Under the pieces are notes generated by a model. That model was not told where the DNA came from. It made no database searches and saw only the letters and a list, made by a program, of their open reading frames with translations. Positions 21,449 through 33,189 of a DNA stretch of 64,000 bases are shown in pieces (positions within the stretch are counted from its first letter, which is position 1; each line of letters opens with the position of its first letter). Source of the stretch: Globisporangium splendens. Its lineage: Eukaryota > Oomycota > Peronosporomycetes > Pythiales > Pythiaceae. A program made the translations under genes and the position numbers. The stretch is taken from contig VFIW01000059.1 in the NCBI GenBank assembly GCA_006386115.1, forward strand, positions 124,001-188,000, given 5' to 3'.

Positions 21449-22880
21449 ATGAGAGGTGTCAACAGCGACTTTGCAGTTCTCCTCGATGAGCGCCATGCAG
21501 CGACGCTCGAGGAGGTGCTCGCGTACCTCGACGCTTGCGACGACATCGATGGCAGTCGTCCAGAGACGACCACAATGAGCGGCAACGCTGGGTCTGACCG
21601 CCCCAACAGGCGTTCGACAAAAAGAGTGACGACACGCGCAAACCGGAAGCGATACAAGAGTGAGATTGTGGAGCTCCGTGACCAGGTGGTACAGCTAGGG
21701 AATCTTGTCACCCAGTTGCGAAAACGCGAGGCTCTCGCTGTCCGACGGAGTAAGGATATTGATTCTCGTGAGTTGCGATCGCTGCACAACCCGTATGGAG
21801 TCTCGGGGGAGCTGCAAAGCGTGATTTACGAGCGTCGGCAGCTAGATGCGTCCAAGTCGCTGAATCGCAAGTTAAAGCATGCTCTCGCCATGCAGTCTGC
21901 ACTGTTCAAAGCGTTGAGAATGCTCATGCAACGGCATACCGTAATGCACGTACGCGGAGCAAATGATGCGTGTTTTTCAACTGTCTGCGGATACTATTGT
22001 GCGTGTGTGCGCGTGACTAACCTCGTCGATCTGACTTATGTGATCCCGATGACATAACTCCAGGATCTGGATTTCGTGGTGAAGCTGACACCGCCGGTTC
22101 GGCTGCACAAGGAAGTATTTCCTCGACACCACGATCTTTGCAACTACCTGCAAATGACTTATTCCGAGACGGAGAAGATGGTTGCTCCAATGAACGCGCG
22201 AGGCACGTCTGGCGTGTTCAATAGCACCTTCGTGATGCAAGACAATGTACGCGGAAAAACGGTCGAGTTCTCGCTGAATGCACCGGTGGCTGGCCATTTG
22301 AAGCAACTTGATGCGTTTATGTGGGATTATGTTTCCAGTATGAAAGGAAGTAAATCACTGGACCGCATGGTGGTGAGTTCTTCTCTGCCCTGTATTTAGT
22401 AGGAATCGGCATTCGTGCTCAAAGTAACCATTGTTTTGTGCTCCTTTCTTGCGTTCTCTCCAGAAACCAGGGACGGTTCTAGCCACTGGGGACATCGAGT
22501 CACAGTTCACAATGGGACTAAACTGCGACCGAGGCGAGATCATGATCGACGGTGTGGCTGCGGTGCGCAGGTTTGTCGAGCCGCACCGGGTCGTCGTAGT
22601 ATTCACAACTCTTTTCGCGCCTGTCGACACTCCATTCGTAATTCGCCAAAATAACTGGCTGGTTATGACCGACTCTGCGGGATCTGGTTCACCTACAACG
22701 TTGTACCAGACGTGCTCCCGGGTGTATGCAGAACGAGGACCCGCGATGGGTGCGATGACTCCCGAGATCGCGTCTTTCAATGAAGAGATCATTAGTGCAT
22801 ACAGCAGGATGATGGAGAACCACCACCTTCAAACGCAAGACATGGTGGTTCGTGAATTCGGGTGCGGAGTACCTAGATGA
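21449..22880 (+). CDS. Array gene 6: bZIP-like family protein, basic region altered
   Basis: Exons are 21449-21949, 22064-22372 and 22464-22880 (introns 114 and 91 bases, phase 0). The product is 408 residues, starting MRGVNSDFAVLLDERHAATLEEVLAYLDACDD. The basic region reads RVTTRANRKRYKSEIVELRDQV: strongly basic, but Lys stands where the invariant Asn should be. The zipper runs to about residue 92. Exon 2 has FNSTFVMQD-like NSTFVMQDNVRGKTVEFSLNAPV. Exon 3 has GEIMIDGVAAVRRFVEPHRVVVVFTTLFAPVDTPFVIRQNNW, close to the family norm, then CSRVYAERGPAM and a short C-terminal helix. Exon 1 is shorter than in most members because the acidic linker is reduced. It is tandem with array gene 5. Confidence 0.85.
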
Positions 22881-22991
22881 GTCTCTTGCTGATATAAAAA
22901 TGCAACGTTACAAAGATTTCGTGTGAGTCACGAGCTTGAACGCCATAATCACACAGAATTGAAAGTATTTCGCGCTGCTGGGAGTTATCGC

Positions 22992-23955
22992 GAGAGAGAG
23001 AGAAGGTGATTCTATTGAACTTATGATCTACATACAGTTTGAGAATTCCTGAGTCTCATTAACACTGCTGAGAGTGAGGTGTTTCTAATTGTTGATGGTG
23101 TGGCACCGATTTCATTGTCGAGTAGAGCTGCGACTTGGGACATAAGAACTTGATCGTTTCCCCGCGATTCGTCGGTGAGTATCTTCGCACTCTTGGAGTT
23201 CATTGCCACGTTGGCGAGAAGATCGGCCATCTTGTTTTGTTCTCGTTTTGTGTGATTCCAGGAGATCCACGCAAAGTTGGCGATGATTTGGTTTACCCGA
23301 ACTGCTAGTGGCTGCAACTCGGTCTGGCGTATTGAGGCGAACCCGTTCTGGGATGCGATAATCATTTGGCTATCTCCGAAGACTTCCAACTTGACTTCAT
23401 AATGTTGGAGGTAGTGTGCACTGTATGCCAGACCATCTTTCAGTGCGCTGTATTCGCACCGGTTGTTCGTGACTTCTGGTCCCATGTACGCATAGCCGCA
23501 TGCTTTGAGTTCCCATCGATTGCTTCGTTCATTCAGGAAGATGAGTGCCCATCCGCTGCCTCCTGGACCTGGGTTGCCGCGTGCACCTCCATCGAAATAC
23601 AAACGCGCCGTCGCCCATGCTTCCAGTTGGCGCGACAAGTCTTGTCTCTCCAGTACGCTGAGCAGTTGGCTCAGGCACGTTGCATTGATCTTTTCTCCTT
23701 TGAGCGTTCTCACCCGATGAGCCACAGCCCGCACTTGCATCACACACGCTGTCCACACACGCTGGGTGCTTTCTTCGATAGTGAGGTGTTGCCGTTCATG
23801 CACTATTTCCACTCTCGTTCTCCACAGCAATACTGGGATGCTTGAAGTGACGATAAACCAAAGTTTCTGTAGTGCTGTCGAGTGTTCCGGAGTAATGAAC
23901 CCGAAGCGCTTTTCCAATTCCCGGAGCAAAGATCGTTGACCTGGCGGGGCTGTGC
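22992..23955 (-). mobile_element. LINE 3' fragment with RNase H domain (copy 1)
   Basis: The open frame 23929-23021 (302 residues) encodes a non-LTR-element tail: an N-terminal part (LRELEKRFGFITPEHSTALQ), then RNase H with catalytic signatures RLYFDGGARGNPGPGG, NNRCEYSALKDGL, LEVFGDSQMI and NKMADLLANVAM. The frame has no stop or frameshift. The element ends in a (CT)n tail, seen here as GAGAGAGAGAGAAGG at 22992. Homology to the copy at 61132-62097 stops at 23955, so it is 5'-truncated. RNase H would remove the RNA strand during target-primed reverse transcription; alone it cannot move. Confidence 0.85.
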
Positions 23956-24250
23956 GTCAAAATTTAGCACAATGGTATCGGCTTCAAGATGTTCTTTTCA
24001 TGTGGTGTATAAAAATGTGGAGGGTACTGTTTGATGGGTGTTATTCGTTTACATCCATATTCACAGCTGGTGTTGCACTCCATGTGACTGTCTCACTCCA
24101 CTCGACTTGTACGATGCGACAAATGCGTGCCATTCGTGCGGTGAGCCAGACTCAGCTGAGAGTTTATTCTGCTTACCGCGCTTACGTTTCCAACTTGAGG
24201 GCAGTAAACAGTGGGCCAGGAGAGAGCAAAGCTGCCTAACACTGAGATTA

Positions 24251-24265
24251 TGTCATGGGGTAGGG
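24251..24265 (+). promoter_or_regulatory. Repeated promoter element TGTCATGGGGTAGGG
   Basis: Located 102 bases before the ATG of array gene 7. An identical 15-base word recurs at 26021 and 26388, with near-copies at 28929, 33175, 35564 and 39970 (minus). Confidence 0.65.
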
Positions 24266-24367
24266 ACAAGCACGTTGAGTACACCGCAAAGAACTCAAAT
24301 CGCCCTTGCACTCACCAAACAGCGCTCAGTTCCGAATTAGCTCAAGCGCCAGCAACGCGTAGAAGAA

Positions 24368-25988
24368 ATGAGTCTGTTCGAGTTCGAGGGAGAGCATTCC
24401 GACCTGCTCGAGGAAGCATTCGCGTTTATCGAGACGTGCACGGACGCGTATCACCAAAGCCATGGCCAAACGACGACCAATAACTCCACGGACTCGGACT
24501 CTGGAGGCTCTGACTCCTCTTCTCTGCTGGCGAATTCTAGCATAGACACTGAACGCAACCATGAAAATCTGACCAACCTCCAGCTCACAGCCTCAGCAAA
24601 CTCGCAGCACCAACGACTCCAGAAAAGACTTGACAGACCAAAGCAATCTGCAAGGCGCAAAAGCCGAGCAGATAACACAAAAGCGGTGAGTAAATACCGT
24701 AAACGCACCAAAGCCGAACTCGAAAATCTTCGCGAGTCAGTAGTGCAGCTCACAGCACAACTGGTGGAGTTAAGCAACCGTAATTCACCTGCGGCTCGGT
24801 TGAAAGAAGAGGTGTCGACAGCGCGTAGCCTGGCGATTGCAGAACTCCACAACTTGCAGAGATCCCAGCTAGTAAATCGAAATCTCAAAGAAGAGCTCGC
24901 GAGGCAAATGCAGAAGTCCCAAACACTGGAGCAGTTGGCCTCGTCGAAGCAAGTCTCAGAGAAGGTACGTACACATCGCACCATTGTCTTTCAGTGCCGA
25001 CGTGTTCAACAAGAAATAACGAGTGTGTTTTTATTCAGGACTTTGACTCGGTGCTTGGAACGGAGCAGCACAGAGTGCTTCGAAGTAGCGGCAATGCGCT
25101 CATTTTCTTGGAGTTTTATTACTTCATGGGTGACGTGATGTATCCCCACGCAGCCACGATCAGTGTCGCATTCAGCATGCACGACACAGCTTACGCATTC
25201 AACAGCGCCTTCATGAAGCAGGATCCGGAGCTGGGCCAGATGTACGAGTTCACCTCCAATACGCCGCTTTCGTGCAGCAGGAATCATTTGAGCTTGTGTC
25301 TTTGGACATGCTTTACTGACTTCGCAGAAGCCCAAACGTCCAAGCATGTACGTGTGCTCTGAACAAAGTACGTACTTGAAGGCGTTGGAGCTCATGAATC
25401 TGACTCGATGTGAACTATATGTACATCCACTGTTCACAGACACAAACGGGCATCGGAAATGGCTGTGAACGAAACTACTCCATGCGAATTCCAGGACCAA
25501 TGGGCAGCATCCTCGTTGACGGGATCTCGGCCGTCCGCAACTTTACTGAGTCGAATCGGACCGTCGTCACGGCCACGTCGCTGTTCGCGCCAAAAGGGAC
25601 GGGGCTCGTGTATCGCGAGAACATGTGGTTCATTGTGTCCGAGCCAAACGCGCCATCAGTAGGTGCATCCCAGTCAGAGCCTTCATCGATTCTGCTTCAG
25701 TCGTGCTATCGTCTGCATCTGGAGAAACGAGACTCGTCGTGTCCATCTGTAGCGTCCGAGGCTGCGGACCAGCACAAGTACATCATGCGCACTCTGGGCG
25801 AGAGAGCTCGCACCCACCTGATAGAGATGCAAGACAAGCTGCTCCACGAATTCGATCGGTCTCCATTGTTTGCTCAAGTTCAGCAGAAGCAGCAACCATG
25901 TCCTCAGTTCGAGTATGTCGGCAACATGAGCTCCTCAGGTTGCCACATGCTTGAAGATTCACGCCCTCAAATCGACATAGTTGTCTAA
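24368..25988 (+). CDS. Array gene 7: bZIP-like family protein, canonical basic region
   Basis: Exons are 24368-24964, 25039-25347 and 25440-25988 (GTACGT donors, introns 74 and 92 bases). The product is 484 residues. The box SDLLEEAFAFIETC is at residues 11-24. The basic region has the N103-x7-R111 pair (DNTKAVSKYRKRTKAEL) and zipper leucines 121, 128 and 135. A Ser/Thr/Asp-rich linker covers 30-70. Exon 2 carries FNSAFMKQDPELGQMYEFTSNTPLS, and exon 3 SILVDGISAVRNFTESNRTVVTATSLFAPKGTGLVYRENMW with CYRLHLEKRDSS. The C-terminus is longer than in its neighbours, ending in a Gln/Pro-rich tail and CHMLEDSRPQIDIVV. It is first of six same-strand canonical copies and follows the promoter element at 24251. 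Confidence 0.9.
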
Positions 25989-26020
25989 TAAATACCTATA
26001 AATGTGCCAAAATGTGATGA

Positions 26021-26035
26021 TGTCATGGGGTAGGG
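26021..26035 (+). promoter_or_regulatory. Promoter element copy in spacer
   Basis: An exact TGTCATGGGGTAGGG, 33 bases after the stop of array gene 7 and 500 bases before gene 8. Its presence far from a start suggests a duplicated promoter block in the 25989-26387 spacer, which holds no other recognisable feature. Confidence 0.5.
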
Positions 26036-26387
26036 TTATTAAAACGAAGCGTTCTTGTTGGTTGAAACAGTTTCTCTTTAACCACTTAGTCGAGAAAGTG
26101 GGCGTTTATTGAACAGTATGCACTGTACAATGGATAACCCTGAAACCACACAGAAAGGAAATTGAGCTGCTATCGGGTGTGTGGGCCGAGTTCAAATCCT
26201 CATGAATATGCACCAATGCGACCGTATGCACACATGAGGATACGCGAGTCTTGTGGTCGTGCTAGAAGCACCGATTTCCTATTTTATTGCCGCAGTGGGG
26301 CACAGTGTATTGATACTTGAGTAAGTGAAATTGCGGTACTGTCCTTTCCAACACACTCAAAAATGAACCCATCCCCATGGTTGTTGA

Positions 26388-26402
26388 TGTCATGGGGTAG
26401 GG
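26388..26402 (+). promoter_or_regulatory. Promoter element of array gene 8
   Basis: An exact TGTCATGGGGTAGGG (TGATGTCATGGGGTAGGGG with flanks), 130 bases before ATG 26533. Confidence 0.65.
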
Positions 26403-26532
26403 GTGCGTTCTGATTCGCTGGAATTCTGAACCAATCTATTTCCGCTCAGGATCAGCAAAGGAGGCTTGCGACGAGCTCCAGCCTGCAATCATCAACTTCG
26501 CGTCTGAATCGCAAGTGCCTGAAGCCATCGCC

Positions 26533-28202
26533 ATGAGCTTTACGCTGCTGCTGGAGGACGAGCACGTCGTATCGCTGGAGGAAGCGCTCGCGTTCCTGGA
26601 GACGTGCGCTCCTGGAATCGACGAGAGTGCCACGAGTGACATGTCGACCGACTCGGAGCCTACCCACGTGATCTGGTCATCGTCGCCGTCGTCATCGTCT
26701 TCTGCATCATCGTCTCCACCACCATCGTTGGAATTCGAGACCCACCATGTTGCCAGACGCAAGGGGCAATCCCTTACGTCCAAAACTGCAGCATCAAAGC
26801 CCCAGCGCCGACCGCGAACCCAGAAAGTGCAACAACAGCAAAACCAAACAGTGGTTGTCCGTCAACCAACGTTGACCAAGAGCCGCGAAGCCAACACGAA
26901 AGCCGTGAACCGGTACCGCCAGCGGAACAAAGCCGAGGTCCAGAGTCTGCGCGAGCAAGTCGAGCAATTGAGTTTGCACGTCACAAAGTTGCGGGAACGA
27001 GTGGTTCCCGTGTCCAGTGCGCAGGTCGCACTGCTGGACGCTGACAGTCGAGCACTTGTCACGTCGACTAATCTCCAGCTCGCGGTCACGGAATTTCAAA
27101 AGTTGCAGGAGTCCGAAGCGTTGAACCGCAAACTGAAAGACGCACTCGCCAAGCAGAAAAAGATGAACAAGACGCTCGAGACGGTGTTCCGGAAACAAAT
27201 CTCCGCAAACGTACGTAACCCACGGCTCAGCTCATATAATGCGTTGTATCATCCTAACATCGAGTCGTCGGCTGCTATTTGTTGCTGTCAAAATTAAAAC
27301 AGAGCCTCGACTTCATGATGGAAATGCTCCCTCTGGAAGAAGAGGCGGCCACGCACGATGACGCGATCATGTTCCGCGAGATGCTTCATTATTTGGAAGA
27401 TGTGGTGTATTCGACCACAGCTACGATCACAGCAGCGATCAGGAAGTACGACACGACGTGTGTGTTCAGCAACAGCCGCATGCTGCAGGACCCGATCCTT
27501 GGACAGACGTTTGAATTTACATCCAACGCGCCAATTCCGTGCACACTTCAGCAACTCGATGCGCGTTTCTGGGCACTCCTCTCGGGCCATGTCGCCAATC
27601 AGTCAATGGGTCAAACAACCGACCAAGTAAGTTGCGCCGTGAAGTACCAGATTGTCTTCTACTTGATCTTGATCTAACGCTGTTGTTACTTTCCATTCAC
27701 ATCGTTTCAGTCGCGAAACACTGTCGAAAACAGCTGCGGAAGGCAGTTCACGTCAAAATTCAACACCCCAGTTGGGGAACTGCAAGTGGACGGTATGTCT
27801 GCGATCCGGAAATACTGGACGCACAATCAGATCGTGTTTGTGTTCACGTCGCTCCTGGCACCTGCGGACACGGGTCTACTCTTCCGCGAGCAAGCGTGGC
27901 TGATCCTGTCTGAGTCGAGCGCTACTACTGCCCCAGAGTCGTCCTCGTCTTCGGTTTTCCAGACTGGTTATCGATTGTTTTTGGAGAAGCGAGACACTTC
28001 CAGTGCCATCACGCCGCAAACGGCATACCTGTACAATGCCATCATGACCACCCAGAGCGACAAGATGCGCGCACAGCAACAGGACATGCAAGAGTTTCTA
28101 CTTCGTTCGCAAGATCCAGATCCCTCGGTTTGTATGCCGAGTGCATGCTTACAACTCGGGTACGAAGCACGAGCACCCACGTCTGTCTCTCAAGTCGTAT
28201 GA
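26533..28202 (+). CDS. Array gene 8: bZIP-like family protein, canonical basic region
   Basis: Exons are 26533-27210, 27303-27626 and 27711-28202 (introns 92 and 84 bases). The product is 497 residues, starting MSFTLLLEDEHVVSLEEALAFLETC. A long Ser/Pro and Gln linker (48-110) precedes N121-x7-R129 (EANTKAVNRYRQRNKAEV); the zipper is L139, L146, L153. The second helix is KLQESEALNRKLKDALAKQ. Exon 2 has MLQDPILGQTFEFTSNAPIPC, and exon 3 GELQVDGMSAIRKYWTHN, TSLLAPADTGLLFREQAW and GYRLFLEKRD. Intron 1 ends in an atypical AAAACAG acceptor. With its consensus-like motifs throughout, this is a good reference sequence for the family. Confidence 0.9.
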
Positions 28203-28928
28203 GGTGACAAACACCAACGAGAATCTAGCCAAGCGATGCGTGAATTTTTACATGAAGTAGTGCGCAATGTAGTATATATTTCCAATACAGCGAGTAAACT
28301 GCCAAATCTCGTGATTGAGACGTGGTGTGAGAAGCATTTCGCAAGGCGACGTACGCCAAAACGCGGTAAGGTCGGGCAATCTGTTTCGGAAAAAGCAGGA
28401 AGCTTCACACTAAGACAGTCCATCAAACGAATCATCCCCGTCAACTTTGGTACTGGCGAGCGTCGGAAGCTGATAAGACAAGTTGCCGAGGGCTCTAATT
28501 TCGGAGGATTCGTTGCTCAGTGAGACCCACGGTATCACTGCCGAACTCGAGTGATACCGTGTCAGATTAGTCTACTATTTGTTGACTTGACGTTTGCGCG
28601 CGGACTAACAGAGACCAACTTTCGATGGTGAAGAGACTGATTACGGAGTTGCCGTAAGCTCGACGGCAATCTTCCATCTGAATCCTCTGCGCTGATTAGT
28701 ACACGCAAAAATGACGCCATGAGGAAGGGTGAGACAACCAGTTGAGGTAATTTACAACTGTGGTGCTCTGTGTGTTTGAAGAGACACCACGGAGCACCAA
28801 AGTACAAGTAGCCAGGATGAGATCACGCCTGAATTCGCTGGGTAGAGGGAAGGAACGATTGGATGAGGATATAAGAATAGGAAACTCACTCAAACCATTC
28901 GGTCTTGATTGCGGGCACGAGCAGGTTA
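28203..28928. other. Spacer with unrecognised frame and hairpin
   Basis: A 95-codon plus frame at 28236-28523 (MREFLHEVVRNVVYI...KLIRQVAEGSNFGGFVAQ) has a basic middle and no known motif; it may be chance or a relic. A perfect inverted repeat CACGGTATCAC at 28528-28538 and 28551-28561, with a 12-base loop, follows it by five bases and could act as an RNA hairpin. Confidence 0.35.
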
Positions 28929-28943
28929 TGTCATGGGATAGGG
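28929..28943 (+). promoter_or_regulatory. Promoter element of array gene 9 (variant)
   Basis: TGTCATGGGATAGGG, one mismatch from the common word, 78 bases before ATG 29022. An initiator-like GATCATTTCGCGAAAA follows at 28979-28994. Confidence 0.6.
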
Positions 28944-29021
28944 AATACCTTTTTGCGCTCCACCACATTATTAACAAAGATCATTTCGCGAAAAGTCTCC
29001 TCAAGTACTATCACCTTTGCA

Positions 29022-30513
29022 ATGAGCGACAGCCCCTTCCTGCTCGACGATGAGCTGGAAGCACTTGAAGCAGCCCTTGCGTTCGTCGCTTCTAGTGATG
29101 AAGACGATTCCCGCAGTGAATCGGACCGGATGACGAGCTCCCTAATGTCAGTGACATCGTCAACACCTGCTCCATTAGAACGCTCGGACGACCGTCGTCA
29201 CCGACCGTCTCCACCACGCCGACGCCGAGCACAGCAGCAAAGGCAGACGGAAGACGACAAAGCCATCCGAAGCCGAGCTTCCAACACGAGATCCGTTGAC
29301 CGGTACCGAAAACGCAACAAGGCCGAGATCTTGGAGCTTCGTGAGCAAGTGATAGTGCTGAACGCACGTGTGGCGCAATTGCAGAATCGAAAAACGGGTG
29401 CCGTCGATTTGGCAGATGATCTACACGCACCGCCGAGCGCTTGGTGTGCGGCAACGGATCCAACGCTTGGGTTGGAGCATGCAGTGGTAGAATACCGAAA
29501 ACTTCAAGCCTCGGAGTTGCTCAACCGCCAGTTGAAAGATGCCATGGCCAAGCAGTCAATTTTGAGCAAGACTATCGAGAACCTATTTCGGAAACACTTG
29601 GCGAAAAGTGTACGGGGCTGTCAAAACTCAGAAAGCATGCACATATATTCAACTCACACTAAAATCCTGTTTTGTGGTGATTGCACAGGATATGAAACTC
29701 ACTCAAGAACTCACAACCAAAGGAAACGAGCACGAGACGGATACAAGCGTCTTTGCCGAGCTATTTCATTACGTAGAGCACGTCCTGTACGCCAACACAG
29801 AGATGATCGTTTCGTCGATCAGCTTGAGTGACACGACGCATGCGTTCAACAATAGCACGACAAAGCAGGATCCGATGCTGGGACAGGTGTTTGAACACAC
29901 AAGCAACACGCCGCTGGCATGCAGTGCCCATGATCTCGAAGCGAGGGCGTGGAACATCGTGCTGAGATTTGATGTTGGGGAGGGCAAGAAAACGACTCAA
30001 GTACGTGCCATTCGTACCCCTGCACTCTCATACTATACCCGCAGACTTATTTGCTGCATCGTTGAGCAGGGGAAACACTCGTTTTCGATACAACAGAAAT
30101 TCACGACGACGTTCGATTCGGAGATTGGAGCCATTCACATCGACGGCGTCGCGGTGATGCGTAAATTTGTTGAGGCAGATCGCGTCGTGATCATATACAC
30201 GACGCTTCTTTCTCCATTGGCGTCTGGGCTCGTGTTTCGCGAGAATGGGTGTCTGGTGATCAATGACACGAGCGGCACACCGTCGCGCACACCGACTCTG
30301 CTCCAGTCCAGCTACCGGTTGTATTTAGAGAAACGGGACGCCGCTGCTGCCATGTCCCCGAAAACGACGTACATGCACAGCTTTGTGCTGACCACCCAGG
30401 GCGAGAGAATGCGCTCGTATCAACAGCAGATCCAGAACGCGCTGCTTCTCGAGCTCGATTTCAGGACGATTGTCGGACAAATAGGCCCGTGTCCAGCTCA
30501 AAACGATGGCTGA
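29022..30513 (+). CDS. Array gene 9: bZIP-like family protein, canonical basic region
   Basis: Exons are 29022-29609, 29689-30000 and 30070-30513 (introns 79 and 69 bases). The product is 447 residues. MSDSPFLLDDELEALEAALAFVASSDEDD is the start, with the box at residues 12-24. An Arg-rich stretch (SPPRRRRAQQQRQ) precedes N88-x7-R96 (NTRSVDRYRKRNKAEI); the zipper is L106, L113, L120. The frame is open through the 69-base second intron, so retention would add 23 residues without a stop; the acceptor at 30069 is preferred because it alone restores the family alignment at EQ/GKHSFSIQQKFTTTF. Exon 3 has GAIHIDGVAVMRKFVEADRVV and YRLYLEKRDAA. Confidence 0.88.
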
Positions 30514-30612
30514 AGCCCGAGGCGCACTTCGAGAAGAAGCCTGGTTGAGCACTTCATGCTGACAACTACCACATTATTGTGTGTGAAAATAGTGTGAGGA
30601 GTGGGTTACAGC

Positions 30613-30719
30613 GAGAGAGAGAGAGAGAGAGAGAAGGTAAATCTATTTTACTGATGATCTACAAACAGTTTAAGAATTCCTGAGTCTCATTAACACTGCT
30701 GAGAGTGAGGTGTTTCTAA
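30613..30719 (-). mobile_element. Short LINE 3' tail (copy 2)
   Basis: About 100 bases match the last part of the LINE at 22992-23150, including the (GA)n tail, AAGAATTCCTGAGTCTCATTAAC and GAGAGTGAGGTG. It is flanked by GGAGTGGGTTACAGC at 30598-30612 and GGAGTGAGTCACAGC at 30720-30734, 13 of 15 identical, a plausible target-site duplication. It sits in the promoter spacer of array gene 10. Confidence 0.7.
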
Positions 30720-30837
30720 GGAGTGAGTCACAGCAAGGCGGCCGAGAAATCGTAATTGTTGTGAGCTGCTCGTCGTTCGCGATTGGTCTAAATTTGTCCG
30801 TTTCTACAAATTGTGTTTGCGTCAACTCACTGATCGA

Positions 30838-30859
30838 CCATCATTTTAGGGCATTTCGC
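30838..30859 (+). promoter_or_regulatory. Initiator-like site of array gene 10
   Basis: TCATTTTAGGGCATTTCGC contains the oomycete initiator pattern YCAYTYY, 50-70 bases before ATG 30909. No copy of the TGTCATGGGGTAGGG element was found for this gene; the LINE tail may have displaced it. Confidence 0.45.
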
Positions 30860-30908
30860 AACTTCACATTCTTGAAAAAGACGCCGCGAGACGAAAACGA
30901 GCAAATCC

Positions 30909-32562
30909 ATGGCGCTGCTGCTCGAGGACGACGACACGCTACAAGCCGCGCTCGCGTTCATCGACGCGTGCTCGGACGAGTCCGCGAGCGACCACAGCGA
31001 GTCGCATTCGGAGCTGGCGCGCTCGCTGGCGTCCTCACCAGTGAACAGCAGCTCGAGGCAACATAATGAGAAATCGACCAGCGCAAGAGCCAATATCCTT
31101 TATAGCAGCAGCATCGATTCGCTTTTCGACGGCACCACGCCGTTTGTCCTGAGGTTCCAGCCGCCGCGGAAGCAGCGACGACAGGAGGTTGTGCAGTTGC
31201 AAGACAAACTCAAAGCGCGAGCAGCCAACACGAAAGCAGTCAACCGGTACCGCAAACGCACGAAAGCCGAGATTCTCTCTCTCCGTGACCAAGTAGTGCA
31301 CTTGAAAGCGCACCTCCGCGATCTAGTGGAACGCGATCCGCACTCGGTAAAGTCGCTGGTCGCGTGGATGGATGCAAACGCAAGCGCCAAAAGTACGATG
31401 CGAGACCTGATCGAGGGACCGCAGCGTTCCAATCTTGTATCGGCTGCTCGCATTGCATTCGCTGAATACTGCAAACTGCAACAATCTCGACGGCTGAACC
31501 ACGAGCTCAAACACGCACTCGCAACGCATGTGCGGTTCAACACTGTGCTGGAACACATTTTCCGGATCCCGTTTACCAACAATGTACGCGCTCTGCATGT
31601 TTTTCACCAGAGATCACCCATGAGCATACCGCGATTCTCATCCTCTGGCCGTTTCTATCGTTGTTATTGTAGAGCAAGAACGCTGATGACAGTGAGAACG
31701 ACACGCACCAGCTAGAACCGATGTCGAACGACGTGGTCGTGTTCAAGAGGCTGCTCCAGTATTTGAAAGACGTCGTGTATTCCAATGCAGCGGCAGTCTC
31801 GGGACTTATCAGCAGCACAAACGACACGAATGTCGCGTTCAGCAATACTGTAGTCAAGCAAGACCCGATCGTTGGTCAAATATTTGAGTTTACGTCCAAC
31901 GCGCCGCTGTCGTGCACCGTTCAGCACGCAGGTGCACGCTTGTGGAAACATCTCGATGCGTTTGTTGGCAACCAAAATTTGGGTCGCGCACGCACCCAGG
32001 TACGTTATGCGCAAGTCTCTTGATCTATTGTCAATAGTCCCTGAGCGTAGTGTTGAAACCTTTGTCGCTGTAGACGCCGTACGGTACCGAAACGAGCTGT
32101 GGCCGCCAATTTGCAACACAATACGGTTCCTCGATGGGCGACATTCACGTGAACGGCATCTCGACCGTGCGAAGGTTCGTCGACCACAGGAAGCGTGTGG
32201 TGATCGCGTACACTTCGCTGCTATCGCCAGTTAGCACGGATGCCGTGTATCGGGAGCATGGGTGGCTTATCTTGACCGATGTAGGAGACCCACGTTCGTC
32301 GTCGCCGATGACACTGTTCCAGACCTGTTATCAGTTGTACTTGGACGGAGGGTACCCCGAAAGTGGACTCGCGCCAGAAGTGTCGAGAATTCACAATGTG
32401 ATCATGAACACACAAGGTATGCGCATGCGCAGCCACCAGCTTCATATTCAAAGAGTGCTTTTGCAGGAGCTCGATCTGGTCCCAGTGAGCAGCCCAATGT
32501 ACGTGTGGCTTCCCAACGAATGGAGCCACGAGACCCAACAGGGAACACCACAAAAGGTCTGA
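30909..32562 (+). CDS. Array gene 10: bZIP-like family protein, canonical basic region
   Basis: Exons are 30909-31583, 31673-31999 and 32074-32562 (introns 89 and 74 bases; GTACGC and GTACGT donors). The product is 496 residues. The box is compressed: MALLLEDDDTLQAALAFIDACSDE, with Glu-Glu lost. A second basic/Gln stretch (PPRKQRRQEVVQLQDKLKAR) leads into N107-x7-R115 (ANTKAVNRYRKRTKAEI); the zipper is L125, L132, L139. The second helix, KLQQSRRLNHELKHALA, replaces the usual SExLNRKL. Exon 2 has VVKQDPIVGQIFEFTSNAPLSC. Exon 3 has DIHVNGISTVRRFVDHRKRVVIAYTSLLSPVSTDAVYREHGW and CYQLYLDGGYPE, in which the usual LEKRD is altered. Confidence 0.88.
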
Positions 32563-33174
32563 TCAACAGGGTGGACTCAGGAAGGAAAACGGCATTCGTC
32601 ACCATTGTTGCATAGCATGTTTATTCGTATGTGTACAACAAATAGTTTTACTGGTGCTTGTATATGTTCAGCAAGGACTGACGCTTGCCAGTTCTCCTGT
32701 ACTGCCATTTGCACCTTCAGGAATGGCTAACAGGTTTTTTCTCGTTCGGACTGTTTAGCTTGACATACCTCAGCGCCTCAATTGTAAAGCGAGTGCTGAA
32801 GTCTGGGGGATTGTTGTGCAATCCAACTCTTTGACGTGTGATACGCACGTCAAAAGATCAAAAAATCGCATCACAGAAAATTGCTGTGATGCGATTTGAT
32901 GTTCCGATTCGGCGAATCTCGTACTCCACGAGATCAAAATGTCGCGGCTGAAGCAGGAAAGACGGCCGCTGTCCTACCCACAGGAGGTCACCTAGACATC
33001 GTGTCGATGGCAGGAGTTGGAGCAGCGTGCGTCCAAAAATCAAGTGCGCTGGGTGCGCAGAGGTCAATTGTCGCGTCGGGGCGGTGGGTTCAAAGCAGGA
33101 CGTCATTGTGCGGTGCCAATGTCCAGCAAGATGATGTCTTTTACGTGATCATGCTCATCCACCTGAGCTTATGA
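32563..33174. other. Spacer with two adjacent hairpins
   Basis: No gene is seen. At 32830-32854 TTTGACGTG and CACGTCAAA form a 9-base inverted repeat, and at 32863-32897 AAATCGCATCACAG and its complement form a perfect 14-base repeat with a 7-base loop. They begin about 270 bases after the stop of array gene 10. An RNA-level hairpin or small transposon relic is possible. Confidence 0.45.
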
Positions 33175-33189
33175 TGTCATGGGTTAGGG
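33175..33189 (+). promoter_or_regulatory. Promoter element of array gene 11 (variant)
   Basis: TGTCATGGGTTAGGG, one mismatch from the common word, in the same TGATGTCAT context, 170 bases before ATG 33360. Confidence 0.6.

Noticed and set aside
22992..23006. GA microsatellites at 22992 and 30613 as independent repeats
   Set aside because: Both are the (CT)n tail of the same LINE read on the other strand.
23366..23845. Frame opposite the LINE RNase H, also seen at 61242-61811
   Set aside because: It is the mirror frame of a conserved RNase H domain; duplication of the LINE accounts for both copies and it has no motif.
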